From the NCBI GenBank assembly GCA_051294375.1, contig CM119266.1, forward strand, positions 17,168,087 through 17,232,086: a stretch of 64,000 bases of DNA, given 5' to 3'. Under the pieces are notes generated by a model. That model searched no databases. It was given only the letters and a program-made list of their open reading frames with translations, and was not told the DNA's origin. Numbering within the stretch: position 1 is the first letter of the stretch; the number at the start of each line of letters is the position of its first letter. Positions 1-9,998 of the stretch are shown here, piece by piece. The translations under genes were made by a program, and so were the position numbers. Source of the stretch: Paraspadella gotoi (taxonomy: Eukaryota; Chaetognatha).

Positions 1-2
1 GT

Positions 3-641
3 CAAATGTATTTCAAAATTCGTGACAATCAATGGTTAGCCGACCATGGATGGATTGACCAATATTCCACGAAATTCGGTCCCTTTTATCTCAAATCAAT
101 TAATGTTATTCCTCCGCCAATTTTCAGTCTGTATGGCCTTTCTATATCCACCGCATTTGTTTTAGTTGAAAACAAAATCGGGGATGCAATCTGGAATTTT
201 CATGATAGATTATTGGCGAGAACAGATGTGCTAATGAATGGAGTCTGTAGCAAATACACAAGACCCAGTCCATATGATTTGCCCGGGTGTCCAAGCAATG
301 CTAAAGTCTGTTTGACTTCCGAAGGCAAATTTAATGGTCCCATGTATCCAAGTCTTCTAGCAAGATTTAGCATTAAGATTCGTCACAACAAACCAGTCAA
401 TTTAAATATACCTAAATTGACGACTCCCCTGATTCTCAAGGCCAAAGTTGAGTTTTGCTTCAAACATAAAGAAAAGCGGGAAATAAAATTGATAAATGTA
501 GAAGAAAGAGGTGCCTGCTGTGCGAACAATGGAAATTCTTACTACAATATTCTTAATGAATTGAAAGGTAAACCTCCATGCCAAAAGTGTCCCAAAAACT
601 CAAAGCCTGGTTTGCATGGCTACTTTTGCCAATCACACTAA
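3..641 (+). CDS. C-terminal 212 codons of a secreted SRCR-domain protein (partial at the window edge)
   Basis: The reading frame is open from the window edge to a TAA at 639-641. It is the C-terminal end of the SRCR protein whose 5' part is seen only in blocks B and C, because 9999-13262 runs from a signal peptide through two SRCR domains into this same region. The segment has nine cysteines, including an adjacent pair (GACCANN) and a terminal CxxC cluster (PPCQKCP ending YFCQSH). It shows no membrane segment and I recognise no family. An AATAAA lies about 250 bases after the stop (890-895). In block B the same stretch is interrupted by several 1-2 base indels, so this copy is the reliable one. 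The first ATG at 6 is internal and is not a real start. Confidence 0.7.
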   Translation, partial: QMYFKIRDNQWLADHGWIDQYSTKFGPFYLKSINVIPPPIFSLYGLSISTAFVLVENKIGDAIWNFHDRLLARTDVLMNGVCSKYTRPSPYDLPGCPSNAKVCLTSEGKFNGPMYPSLLARFSIKIRHNKPVNLNIPKLTTPLILKAKVEFCFKHKEKREIKLINVEERGACCANNGNSYYNILNELKGKPPCQKCPKNSKPGLHGYFCQSH

Positions 642-1541
642 GATTTGAAAAATCCAATTCGTGATATAGAACAAGATGACTACTAATGAGTAATGACTAC
701 TGGGAAAAAACATTTTTTGGTGCTTTTGTTCAAGAGTAATTTTGCTATTTTGCTATTACTGAACTGCTTTAGAAAGTAAACTAATCATGAGTTAATTTAT
801 TAAAAAAATTAAAATGGGATCAGGCATTTTGGATTCTGGCTTTGTCTCGTAAAAGTGTATTTATTCATTTTATTTTGTGGTGATTTATTAATAAAAAACC
901 TAGGGCCTTATTTTCCCATAACGCCCTATTTTACAATTAAATTAATTTTACGGTTTAAAGAGTAAGTTAAAGGTTAGAGTTAGGGATTTGGTTAGTAATT
1001 AAGCTTTTTCTAAGACCATTGCAAGTTCGCAGCAAATAAGCCTATCTATAATAGTATAAATTTATTTACTATCCGACAGACATACATATTGGCAGACAGA
1101 CAGACAGATTTACCTGGAAATTGAGAATGAGTGACGCTTTGTGCGGCCATCGAGAGAAGACAACGATGTTAAGTAGATTTAGGATGAGACCTGAGAAAAG
1201 GAAAGTATCATTTCTTACAAGACTTCATAAACATAATTATACAATTGTAAAAGTTGATAAAAACATTCTGCCACGTTATCATTAAGGAAGCAAGGTACAC
1301 TGGAAGTTAATAAGCGACCAATGTTTTGAGGCAGATAGCTAATTTAATAATATAAATTTCATAAAAGAAATACTTTTTGTGATAAGCATATAATGAAAAT
1401 ATAAACTAAATTATTATTAAACCCTATTAAAAATATTGCTAAGATAGTAAAATAAGACTTTTATGAAAACCCTATCATATATATGAGAAATGATCTAAAC
1501 TGCTACAATATGTAAATGAGATTGGAGTTCTATAACTCATT

Positions 1542-1662
1542 TATTGGTGATTAACATCGATTTATGAGGAAAACGCATATTATATTTATTTGAGCAATAT
1601 ATTTCGGTTAACATCGCTTAACCAATAACCATAGCTCATTTGCGAAGTGTTAATCACCAATA
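1542..1662. repeat. Inverted repeat with perfect 15-bp arms
   Basis: TATTGGTGATTAACA (1542-1556) is followed by its exact reverse complement TGTTAATCACCAATA (1648-1662). ATGAG and CTCAT extend the pairing after a short mismatched stretch. TATAACTCATTT also recurs at 1530 and near 1702. It could be a small non-autonomous element, but no target-site duplication was identified. Confidence 0.5.
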
Positions 1663-2112
1663 CTATGTACTCATACCGCATATGCGATGACTCTTAAGCA
1701 ATATAACTCATTTGAAATGAACCACGAGTTTTTCTGCCGCGAGACGGATAACCCCCCGCTCATCAGCATAATATAGTTTAATCTCATGACACCAAAACTT
1801 CTGGATATCCGTGTCATTTGTCGAGATTTCTCATTTCCGTCGTTTTTGACTTCGTTTTCCATTAGCGTCTTGACACCAATTAACAATGGGGCGCCCTGTC
1901 AAAAGCCCGTTTGCCCAGTTCGTCCTGTTCGTCCGCATTTTATAATGGGAACAGACTTCTGTATTTCATTTAAACGTTTGAACTTTGATTATACTCAGGC
2001 TTATACGTACATATTAAGGCCGTGAAAAAAATTCACCTTTCATAGATGATAAAATACAAACAAATTTTGGCCGGGGACTCGTTCCAAAAACGACCCGTGG
2101 AAAATTATCTCG

Positions 2113-2143
<31 letters not shown>

Positions 2144-2335
2144 GCTCTCTCTGTCTCTCTCTTTCTGTCCAAACAAAATTAAGTCGTTCTGAGGATAAAA
2201 ACCCTTTTATGTCTCTTTTTTTTTCATTCAGTTTTCTTCATTTGTTTTTTCATCCATAATCTGTTTTCAGGATTTCTCTTTCTCTCTTCTTCTTCTTCCT
2301 CTTTCTCTCTGTATATTTCTCTTTTTCCCTATCTC

Positions 2336-2359
2336 TCTTTCTTTCTTTCTTTCTTTCTC

Positions 2360-2443
<84 letters not shown>

Positions 2444-2455
2444 TATTTCTTTATT
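2336..2455. repeat. TTTC tetranucleotide array
   Basis: About 30 copies of TTTC, with interruptions only near the ends. The matching arrays in blocks B and C (about 14909-15010 and 28607-28708) are shorter and more interrupted, as expected for length polymorphism or consensus error in a simple repeat. Confidence 0.9.
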
Positions 2456-2541
2456 TTTTTCTTTTTTTCTATTTTTCTTTCTTTCTTTCTCCCTTTATTT
2501 CATTCTTTTTCTCACTCTCTCTCTATCTGTCGAGAATATCC

Positions 2542-2544
<3 letters not shown>

Positions 2545-2610
<66 letters not shown>
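2545..2610. repeat. (GA)n microsatellite
   Basis: An uninterrupted run of GA dinucleotides. It is one of about twenty long GA or CT arrays in the window. Confidence 0.95.
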
Positions 2611-2611
<1 letters not shown>

Positions 2612-2810
2612 ACCGGTTTCCTGGATCTTACAACGTAAAAATCAAAAACTGAACAAGATTGTTTTATTTCTAGAATTTTATACGTAGGACATCTCAAAAA
2701 CTTCTAAAGACAAAAATAAATAATTAGGCAGTCATAATCCTAAGTAGGTCTAAACTCTGACGAAAAAATCCAGAGGTTTTTTAAATATAATCTTATACCG
2801 GCCAATGTAG

Positions 2811-2866
2811 AATAAGGGCAATATGGTTCATGTTAAGTAATAAGGGCAATATGGTTAATGTTAAGT
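2811..2866. repeat. 28-bp tandem duplication
   Basis: Two adjacent units starting AATAAGGGCAATATGGTT and ending ATGTTAAGT differ at one base (C or A). The duplication is also present in block B (about 15382-15437). Confidence 0.85.
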
Positions 2867-3413
2867 AAAGTAAAGTAAATATAGAAAATATTAACAAAAA
2901 TTTTGGGAAAATCCACCTCTTGGATGGAATATTTTTGCCATAAAATATGACTCCCGGATGAAAACTCTTAGAATTCCGATCGCTTTTACATTTTAGTGTA
3001 AATAAAATTTCACCAAAGCGAGGTAGTTCATCCTATCATATTAAAATAACTAAATGAAATGTAAAGAAAAATTTTTACGAGCCCTTCAGACACTGGGCCA
3101 GAGGATTCCTTGAAGTCATTTGTTGAACCAATCATCTGATATCCTAAGCAAATATAATTAAAAGATATTTTGATATTATGAACAACAGTTATAGTGGTCG
3201 TTCTCGTCGTCGTAATGTATTCTATAATAAATCATAAAAAGTTTTTTCTTAACACGAAACCAGAAGTTTCAAGAATATTTTTAAATTAAGTCTCTGTGTT
3301 GTCATTTTCATTACCTGGCATGGTTGGAGTTGGTAAGTGAGGAGAGAGAGATAGATTATTGGCGTGTATGGGGAGATAGATAGAGATAGAGAGAAAAAAA
3401 GAGGAAGAAAGAG

Positions 3414-3471
<58 letters not shown>

Positions 3472-3563
3472 CGCGGCACAGATTAACGTTATGTTAATTT
3501 TGTGTCCAACGCAGTTTTCTACAACTCTGACAAACGTTCGTCGTTCTCCTGTTTCATTATCTC

Positions 3564-3653
3564 ATGCAATTCAAGGCAGCCGTCTTTGTCGTCGTCGTCC
3601 TAGTCGTCGTCGTCGTCGTCGTCGTCGGGGCGCGTTGGGGAAATATAGCCCTT
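3564..3653 (+). CDS. Candidate first coding exon: valine-rich signal peptide encoded by a GTC repeat
   Basis: An ATG opens a 30-codon frame, MQFKAAVF, then a run of valines with one leucine, then GARWGNIAL. It stops at a GTAAGA that resembles a 5' splice site. A positively charged start followed by a long hydrophobic core fits a signal peptide or signal anchor. Almost every valine is GTC, so the core is a coding microsatellite. Upstream is a GA array. I could not identify the next exon: a stretch near 4378-4478 ending in GGTAAGG has an open frame but no clear acceptor. The block B and C copies (from 16193 and 29891) are frameshifted. It could be a chance frame over a microsatellite. Confidence 0.35.
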
Positions 3654-4720
3654 GTAAGAAATATAAAAAAAAAATAGAAAACAAAAAGATAATTTGAGGC
3701 TAAAAATGTTGTTTAAATATTTTTAGATTTTCTTTGAATGAGGAGGAGGAAGAAGAGAAAAAGGAAAATGGAAAAGAGAAAAATTCAAGGTCAAAGAAAC
3801 AAAGAGAAGAGGAAAAGATAAAAGAGAACTTTTGCAACAATAGTCAAGTATTTTTTCGAAAGAATGACAGCAAAACAAACAGAGTTTTATTATGAAATTG
3901 GTACAACCAATATAAAAATTATCCATTAATTTAATAAATAAGCTATCTTGTCCTTGACTTCGGACATATGGATATATTATATTTATTATATATTTACTTT
4001 GAATGATTTTTACTATATTTTTTTAAATATTAATATCTTCTTAACCCTAATTTCTAACCAAAACTTTCCTTCCTTCTCCGTAACACTAATCATTATCGTA
4101 ATCTGTTACTTATTCCCAATAAAGGGCCTATTGCCAACCCCTAGCCTCATCTTTAAATCTAGGAACAAACTTAATTCTGAATTTAAGTTCAAATGGTGGG
4201 GTGCTTTCGGAAAAAAAAATGGTCGCTATTTATTTTCATTTTTGTCACGATCTTATCCCAAATTTGTTTAAATTTATTGTCACGATTTTTTTCCTCCTCC
4301 TTTCGACACGACACGACGTGACATGACATGACATGACACGACATGACGTGACATGACATTGTACTCTACTCACCCACGACGATCGTCGGAGGAAGAAGAT
4401 AAACGTAGACGATTCGTTCGTAATTCGCGGTCTCGTCGTAGTCGGACTCGTTGGGGCCGATGAGACTGAGAAGGGGGTAAGGAATGAGTGAATGAGATGA
4501 ATGAGCTGAATGAATGAAGATAAAGAAATAGCAGATTAAAGAATTAACGGAATGAATTGTTAAATAGATAAATGAGTGATAGAGATGGATGAATTATTTA
4601 AAGAATTAATGAATGAAAAGAATATTATCAATCAGAGAATGAAATAAAGGAATTAATTATAAATTATTAAATTAATTATTAAATGTAGGGATACCACGAA
4701 TTTAAATTCTGAGAGAGAGA

Positions 4721-4762
<42 letters not shown>

Positions 4763-5035
4763 GAGAGAGAGAGAGAGAGAAAGCCATGAGCAATATTATC
4801 GAATACAAACTTTGTGTTGATGATATATTTTAAATTCATTTATGAAAAGTTTTAGCTTTATGACGCAAATAACCGTAGTTATATAACAAGTAGCCTGCAA
4901 TCTTTTGACTTAAGACAGAAATTCGTCGATTCAACATTGTTTATCTTTAGGAATAAAAAAAATCTTTCTAAAAAGGACCTTAGTGCCAAAAAGACGATGT
5001 ACCTAGTTACTTTGATCAAAATAGTTTTAGTTACT

Positions 5036-5109
<74 letters not shown>

Positions 5110-5611
5110 AAAGATAAAACAGAAATCGCCCTTGTCATCACAATTTTTAGACAAACTCGACATTTTATTCAACTTAATTTTTTATCTTTAATTTTTTCTT
5201 ATGACTCAGGATTTTGAATAAAAGGAGAAATCAGAGAGACGAATGTTCAGTACTTCGCCCATTTTTTTTTTTGGTCGAATTTAACTTCAAATTTTAAATT
5301 TATCTAAACGTTTTTTGTAAGTATTTTGTGATTTTTTTACTCAGTATTATCATATGTTTTTTTTATTTAATTTGTTCTTCGTCTTTCTTGAGGTTAATTT
5401 TTTATTAAAAATGTTTTTATTCTTTTTTCTTTTTTTTTTTGACATTTACTTTTGTTTTCATTCTTTTAACTAAATTTCGGTTCATTTCATTTCTCTCTTT
5501 TCATTTAAAAAAAGTTTTTTATTATCTCGGTCATAATCTCGGTTTTATCCGACATCTCCCCATGTCATTTCTCCTGTCGTTATTTCTATAATCTCCACTG
5601 TCATCTTTCAG
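3654..5611. other. Spacer or intron with microsatellites, no firm gene
   Basis: It holds a forward copy of the dispersed GGTGCTTTCGGAAAA-type repeat (about 4060-4235), a pentamer array, a GA array (about 4711-4780) and a CT array (about 5039-5108). The rest is AT-rich. A CTTTCAG acceptor at 5605-5611 marks the start of the exon carrying the next gene's ATG, so part of this stretch may be a 5' UTR intron. Confidence 0.5.
4305..4358. repeat. Pentanucleotide array of TGACA/CGACA type
   Basis: About ten imperfect copies of a five-base unit (TGACA, CGACA, TGACG). A similar run occurs at about 41122-41190, so the motif recurs in this genome. Confidence 0.8.
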
Positions 5612-5628
5612 CGACAACCTCAGCCACA

Positions 5629-7586
5629 ATGAAGATCTTCGTCGCCATTTTGCCTTTTGTCTTCGCTTCTCTCGCCTCCGCTCAAACTCACCGTCAGCCT
5701 CACCTCGCGTCAAACGAAGTCTCCATCCTTCGCAGAGGTAAGTTCGATCGAGCAACACAAATGACGAACTGAAAACAGGGCATATTGCTTGATCATGTGG
5801 TTGGATCCCTTACGTAATTATGATCCGTCTAAACATACAAGTTATACAAATTCTTTTTTTTTCCGCCCTTCTTGGTCTCTCTCTTCCTTCCCCCTTTCCC
5901 CTCTCTCCCTGCTCTCTTTTCTCCCTCTTTCTTTCCCACTCTTTATTTCCACCTCTTATCCCTTCTCTTCACTCTCCCACTCCCTCTCATTTCTCTTTCC
6001 CCCTCTCTCCTCCATACCCCTTCTCCCCTCTCCCTCTCTCTTCTCTTCCGCTCTCCCTCTCCTTCTCCACTCTCTAACCCACCTCCCCTTCGCCTTTCTC
6101 CCTTCTTCTCCCGCTCCCCTTCTCCACTCTCCATTCCTCTCCTCCTCCACCCCGCCCTCTTCCTCCCTTCTCCACTCTCTAACCCACCTCCCCTTTCTCT
6201 CCTCCTCCACCCTGCCCCTCTTCCTCCCTTCTCCCTACTCTCGTCAGACCACCGCATTCGCGAAGTCTCCGTAGTCCACGGCACAGACGGCGAAGCGGGT
6301 GCTTCCTCCATTTGGCAGAGCTTTGTTCCGGAGCGGGCCTTTGAACGAAACGCCCCGGCCAATTGGGGCTGGGTCAGCGGAAAGATCGTGCCCACCGAGC
6401 TCATGCCANNNNNNNNNNAGCGGAAAGATCGTGCCCACCGGGCTCATGCCAACTGTGCCCGCTTCAAAGCCTCAGCCGCAGCCTTTTCCTCATTATATTT
6501 AGTAATTGGCATAATTTTTTTTGGGGGGGCTAAAGAATTTAACCGATTGGCTGATACAAAATTATTAATTTTTTACCCAATCAGCTTTAAATTCAAGCTA
6601 ATGATTTATATCCAGATACAGATTTCATATTTTCTTTCTCGATCAAATTTGAGTTAATACAAAATTTATATTGCTTTTCTCAATCAGCTTAAAGTTTAAG
6701 CCAATGCTTTATACCCAATTGGCTGATACATAGTTCATATTTTCACCCCCGATCAGCTTCAAATTCTCCTCTAAGAGAGTCTGGCCAGCGGACATCACCT
6801 TCCAACCTGCTCAGCCGCTTAAGCTGCAGAGGTCACCCAGTTTGTTCCAGTTCGTTGGATCCAACGACGAAAATTGCAGGTAAAGATTTTACTTTATTTT
6901 ATTTTTTAAATTTATTTCATTTATTTAATTGTACATTATTAAATTTATTTTAATCTATATCCTTTTGTTTTAATTCATTTTAGTTTATTATATAATATCT
7001 GAAATATTTTGATTTCCTTTAGTATGAATGGATTAGATTTTGTCTGATTTGTTGTGATTTGATTTGATTTAATTCAATTCATTGAATTAATTAATTTTTA
7101 TTTATTTCTTATATTTGGTTAAATTTGTTTTGATTTATATTTTATATCATTTGTAGTGTTTTTATTTGTTGTATTTGATTTTATTTGGTTTGATTTGATT
7201 TGATTAGTAAAAGATTTAAGTATTCTAGACTAACATCAGCGCTTGACAATACTTAATGCAAGCATCTGATCCAAATTAAACAATCATTTGACCTCAGCTC
7301 CGACTACACGACGGTGTGGACTGTTCTCTGCGAAGACTTGTCGCACAAAAAATGGTGGCACATCAACGAGATAAGAAATTGCAAGGTGTGATATATAGTG
7401 GAAATGTGTTTGTGTAGTATTCTCAGATTATTACATAAACTCTTTTTCTATAAGGTCCACCCCGACATGGAGGAAAAGTACAAGTGTTTGGGTCTGCGTA
7501 TCCTTGGCAACCATGACGAGGGTTGGTCCAGCATCAGAAACATCAGACTTTGGGAAAAAGTACATCATTGCTCTCAAGAAATTTGA
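5629..7586 (+). CDS. Secreted protein of about 220 residues with an F5/8 type C-like (discoidin-like) domain; five exons
   Basis: Exons are 5629-5737, 6248-6501, 6757-6879, 7298-7385 and 7455-7586. All introns are GT-AG and the phases agree throughout. Once a 43-base gap artefact in exon 2 is discounted, the total is 221 codons including TGA. The start follows CAGCCACA, and a CTTTCAG acceptor 18 bases upstream suggests a 5' UTR intron. Residues 1 to about 18 are a signal peptide (MKIFVAILPFVFASLASA). The rest looks like a single galactose-binding-type beta-sandwich: SSIWQSFVPERAFE and NWGW early, then FQFVGSNDENC, WTVLCEDL, KCLGLRIL and SIRNIRLWEKV at the end, the order expected of F5/8 type C-like domains. 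Four cysteines lie in its second half before a fifth near the C-terminus. An AATAAA is at 7870-7875. The family call is from motif order only; the ligand is unknown. Confidence 0.72.
5864..6243. repeat. Polypyrimidine minisatellite in intron 1 of the discoidin-like gene
   Basis: About 380 bases are almost wholly C and T. Longer units recur, such as CTTCTCCACTCTCTAACCCA followed by CCTCCCC, at about 6060-6090 and 6168-6195. The tract runs into the exon 2 acceptor (TCAG at 6244-6247). It is longer and rearranged in block B. Confidence 0.8.
6376..6451. other. Artefactual gap: 33-base repeat on both sides of ten Ns
   Basis: The 33 bases at 6376-6408 (starting AGCGGAAAGATCG, ending CTCATGCCA) are repeated with one difference at 6419-6451, directly after N bases 6409-6418. 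Block B (from about 19319) has the segment only once. Overlapping contig ends were left unmerged. Removing one copy and the Ns restores the reading frame of exon 2. Confidence 0.9.
6541..6780 (+). repeat. Degenerate intronic tandem array containing the exon 3 splice acceptor
   Basis: Units of about 40-70 bases contain GGCTGATACA, an AT-rich stretch, then CAATCAGCTT or GATCAGCTT followed by an AAATTC-like sequence. The last unit supplies the real acceptor (GATCAG at 6751-6756) and the first bases of exon 3. Earlier units carry similar AG ends at 6584 and 6687. Confidence 0.6.
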
Positions 7587-8957
7587 ATGAGTGAATCAGA
7601 TTTTTAGTTTTGGCTTTTGATTTATTTATTCTTGCTTAGATTTTTCGAATTTAATTTTAAGGTTTCGTGTTTGCAGAACAAATGTTTATTTATTTGAATA
7701 GAACAAAATTGATTTTATTTTATTTATTTGTTTGATTTCCCTACATTAATAAGATTCCTTTCTAAACGTATTATATTATTTATTTTTTTTCATCATTACA
7801 TCTTTTAATCCGGTTATTTATTCATTATTTAATTGTGGTGGTTTTAAGTTACGCCTTTGATAACGCGCAAATAAAATATTTGTTTCATTTCATGCTGTCT
7901 TTGTGTAATTTGTTTCTAACTTGAAAAAGATCATAGCGCTATTCATTTTCAGATTAGTTATTTAGGGATGATGAGAAAAGGGAAGAGAGAGTGAAAGAGA
8001 GAGAGAAAGAGAGAAATATATTGACTTCCCCCAATGCCGAGGTGATTAAAGAAAAAAATATTTGTTTGTGGCGCTTGAGAGGGCTAATAAAAAAGAACAA
8101 CACTCGCTCTGTTACAAAACCAAACATGGCAAAGTTAAAGCGTTTTCTCTTCCTTTTTCCCTCTCTCTCTCTCTTCTCTTCTCTCTCTTTCTCTCTCTCT
8201 TTCTCTTCTCTTTCTAAATTTCTCACTCTTATCCAATCTCGCCCTTCTATCTTTCTCTCCTTCGTTCCTCCTCTCTCTCTCTCTCTCTTCTCTCTTCTCT
8301 CTCTCTCTCTCTTTTCTTCCTCTTTTTTCTCTATCTAATCTATCTCCCCTTACACGCCAATAATCTACAATGGTCAAATTTTGATCCAAGTCATAAAGGA
8401 ATCATTCATGGCACTCAAGAAAATTATCTCTGCGTCACTCTCATTCTTTTTTTTCTTTTTCTTTCATTCTCTCTCTCTCTTGCTCTCATTCACTATCATC
8501 ATTTTTTTTTTAAAAGAAGTAAAATGTTTTTTTTTAATTGGCTTTAACGCGAAAATTCAATTAGAATTTTTTAAAAACAAAAAAATTTCAGTTCGCTGAA
8601 GCCGCTGCCCACCGCGCATTTTTCATCGCCCTCACCGTTAAATGTTCAGAGTTATCTAGATTTTTTTATTAAAAATTATTATTTTCTTTTACCATGTTTC
8701 CTTTTCTTTTTGCTTTGTCCCCAGTTTTTTGGGAAAACCTTTCAACATTTTTCTTCAGTTTTTTTCACCGAACTCTCTCGCCTCTCCTCTTTTTCTCTCT
8801 CTCTTCTTCTCTCTCTCTCTCCTCTCTCTCCCTCTCTCCTCTCTCTCTTTTCCTTTCTATCCCTCCCCCTTCGTTCTTCTCCACTGTCGCTTTTGCTCTT
8901 CTTTTGATTGTTATTTTCTTCACATTTGGTCTCAATTCATTCGCTTCTTCTCTCTCT

Positions 8958-9016
<59 letters not shown>

Positions 9017-9383
9017 CTCTCCTCTCTCTCGCTCTCTCTCTCTCTTTTATCCTTAGCAAATCTCTCTTTTTTTCCTCAAATATTTGCTTTTCTCTCCAAT
9101 GTCCTTCGGCTGCAGATTCAGTCCAATTCTCATTGCTGATTTCTTTCCATTGATTTTCTTTTCCCAGCAGGTGTTTATACTCGGGAACAGGTGTCCAAAT
9201 TTGATAGCAGGTGTTGGTGATAATTACCAGTAAATACTCATTATCGAAGTTAAATTGGACAGACTGTTGAGTTCAACGAAGTTGACTCGTTATTTTTGTA
9301 CATTGTACAATGTACAATGTACAATGTACATGTACATGTACTTTTATTTAATTAATTCCTTAAGTTGATTAACCTAAAGTTTT
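7587..9383. other. 3' flank of the discoidin-like gene, mostly CT-rich repeats
   Basis: It begins with the 3' UTR and AATAAA (7870-7875). CT-rich microsatellite blocks follow at about 8157-8340 and 8770-9050. A short less repetitive stretch at about 8590-8655 contains an in-frame GAAGCCGCTGCCCACCGC. In block B this stretch ends in a better splice donor (CAG then GTATCT), so it could be an exon of an unrecognised gene. The long serine, leucine and arginine-rich open frames are translated microsatellites. Confidence 0.5.
9297..9342. repeat. Palindromic octamer array (TGTACAAT)n
   Basis: Tandem TGTACAAT and TGTACA units form a self-complementary microsatellite able to fold into a cruciform. Copies in blocks B and C differ in unit number. 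Confidence 0.85.
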
Positions 9384-9594
9384 NNNNNNNNNNNNNNNNN
9401 NNNNNNNNNNNNNNNNNNNNNNNNNNNNNNNNNNNNNNNNNNNNNNNNNNNNNNNNNNNNNNNNNNNNNNNNNNNNNNNNNNNNNNNNNNNNNNNNNNNN
9501 NNNNNNNNNNNNNNNNNNNNNNNNNNNNNNNNNNNNNNNNNNNNNNNNNNNNNNNNNNNNNNNNNNNNNNNNNNNNNNNNNNNNNNNNNNNNNN
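9384..9594. other. Sequence gap of 211 Ns
   Basis: By comparison with block B, the missing bases correspond to about 22534-22753. There the sequence is a T-rich run, a TCTTCTTCTTC stretch and a GA-rich tract. Confidence 0.9.
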
Positions 9595-9816
9595 AACAGA
9601 ATTAAAATGATTGTTGAAAAAATAATTCTCTGTTGCTATTATCTTCAGGTAAAGTCAACCATTAAAATTAGTACAATCAATTTAAAAATTATCTATTCGT
9701 TAAGTAACCTATCTTTTTTTTCCAGAGGAGGACCTACAAGCTTTTAATCAAGACTCTCTTACAGTTTAGTTCAATTTTATATTTTATTAATCTTCCCTAA
9801 ACTTTTATATTATATT
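9595..9816 (+). other. End of block A, with a possible micro-exon
   Basis: This matches about 22754-22970 of block B. After TTTTTTTCCAG (ending 9724) an open stretch of 13 codons (RRTYKLLIKTLLQ) ends at about 9763. In block B the end reads CAG then GTTTAG, a plausible donor. The micro-exon is weakly supported and no gene is assigned. Confidence 0.3.
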
Positions 9817-9998
9817 AGAGAGAGATCACATAAATCCCTTAACAACTTATTTCTCAAATCTCTCTCTTACCACCTCAATCTCCATTATTAAACAAATATT
9901 TATTTTTGAACTTGAAAACCTGCTTTTAGAATTCCGAAAATTCAAGTTTCTGAAATATATATTATATATATAAATAATTGGCAGATTTTCTATTTTAG

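Larger units (their letters stand above)
642..3563. other. Non-coding spacer after the SRCR gene
   Basis: I see no convincing coding exon here. It contains the SRCR gene's probable polyadenylation site (890-895), a reverse copy of a dispersed GGGCGCT-type repeat (about 900-1010), CAGA microsatellite DNA near 1085-1110, an inverted-repeat cluster (1530-1720), a TTTC array, two GA arrays and a 28-bp tandem duplication. Short open frames here are low-complexity or unsupported. Confidence 0.6.

Noticed and set aside
968-1000. GGTTAG-rich stretch as an interstitial telomere
   Set aside because: The units are irregular and belong to a dispersed repeat; there is no run of exact TTAGGG copies.
5943-6404. 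Minus-strand 153-codon Arg-Glu-Gly frame over intron 1 of the discoidin-like gene
   Set aside because: It is the complement of a polypyrimidine repeat plus the antisense of exon 2.
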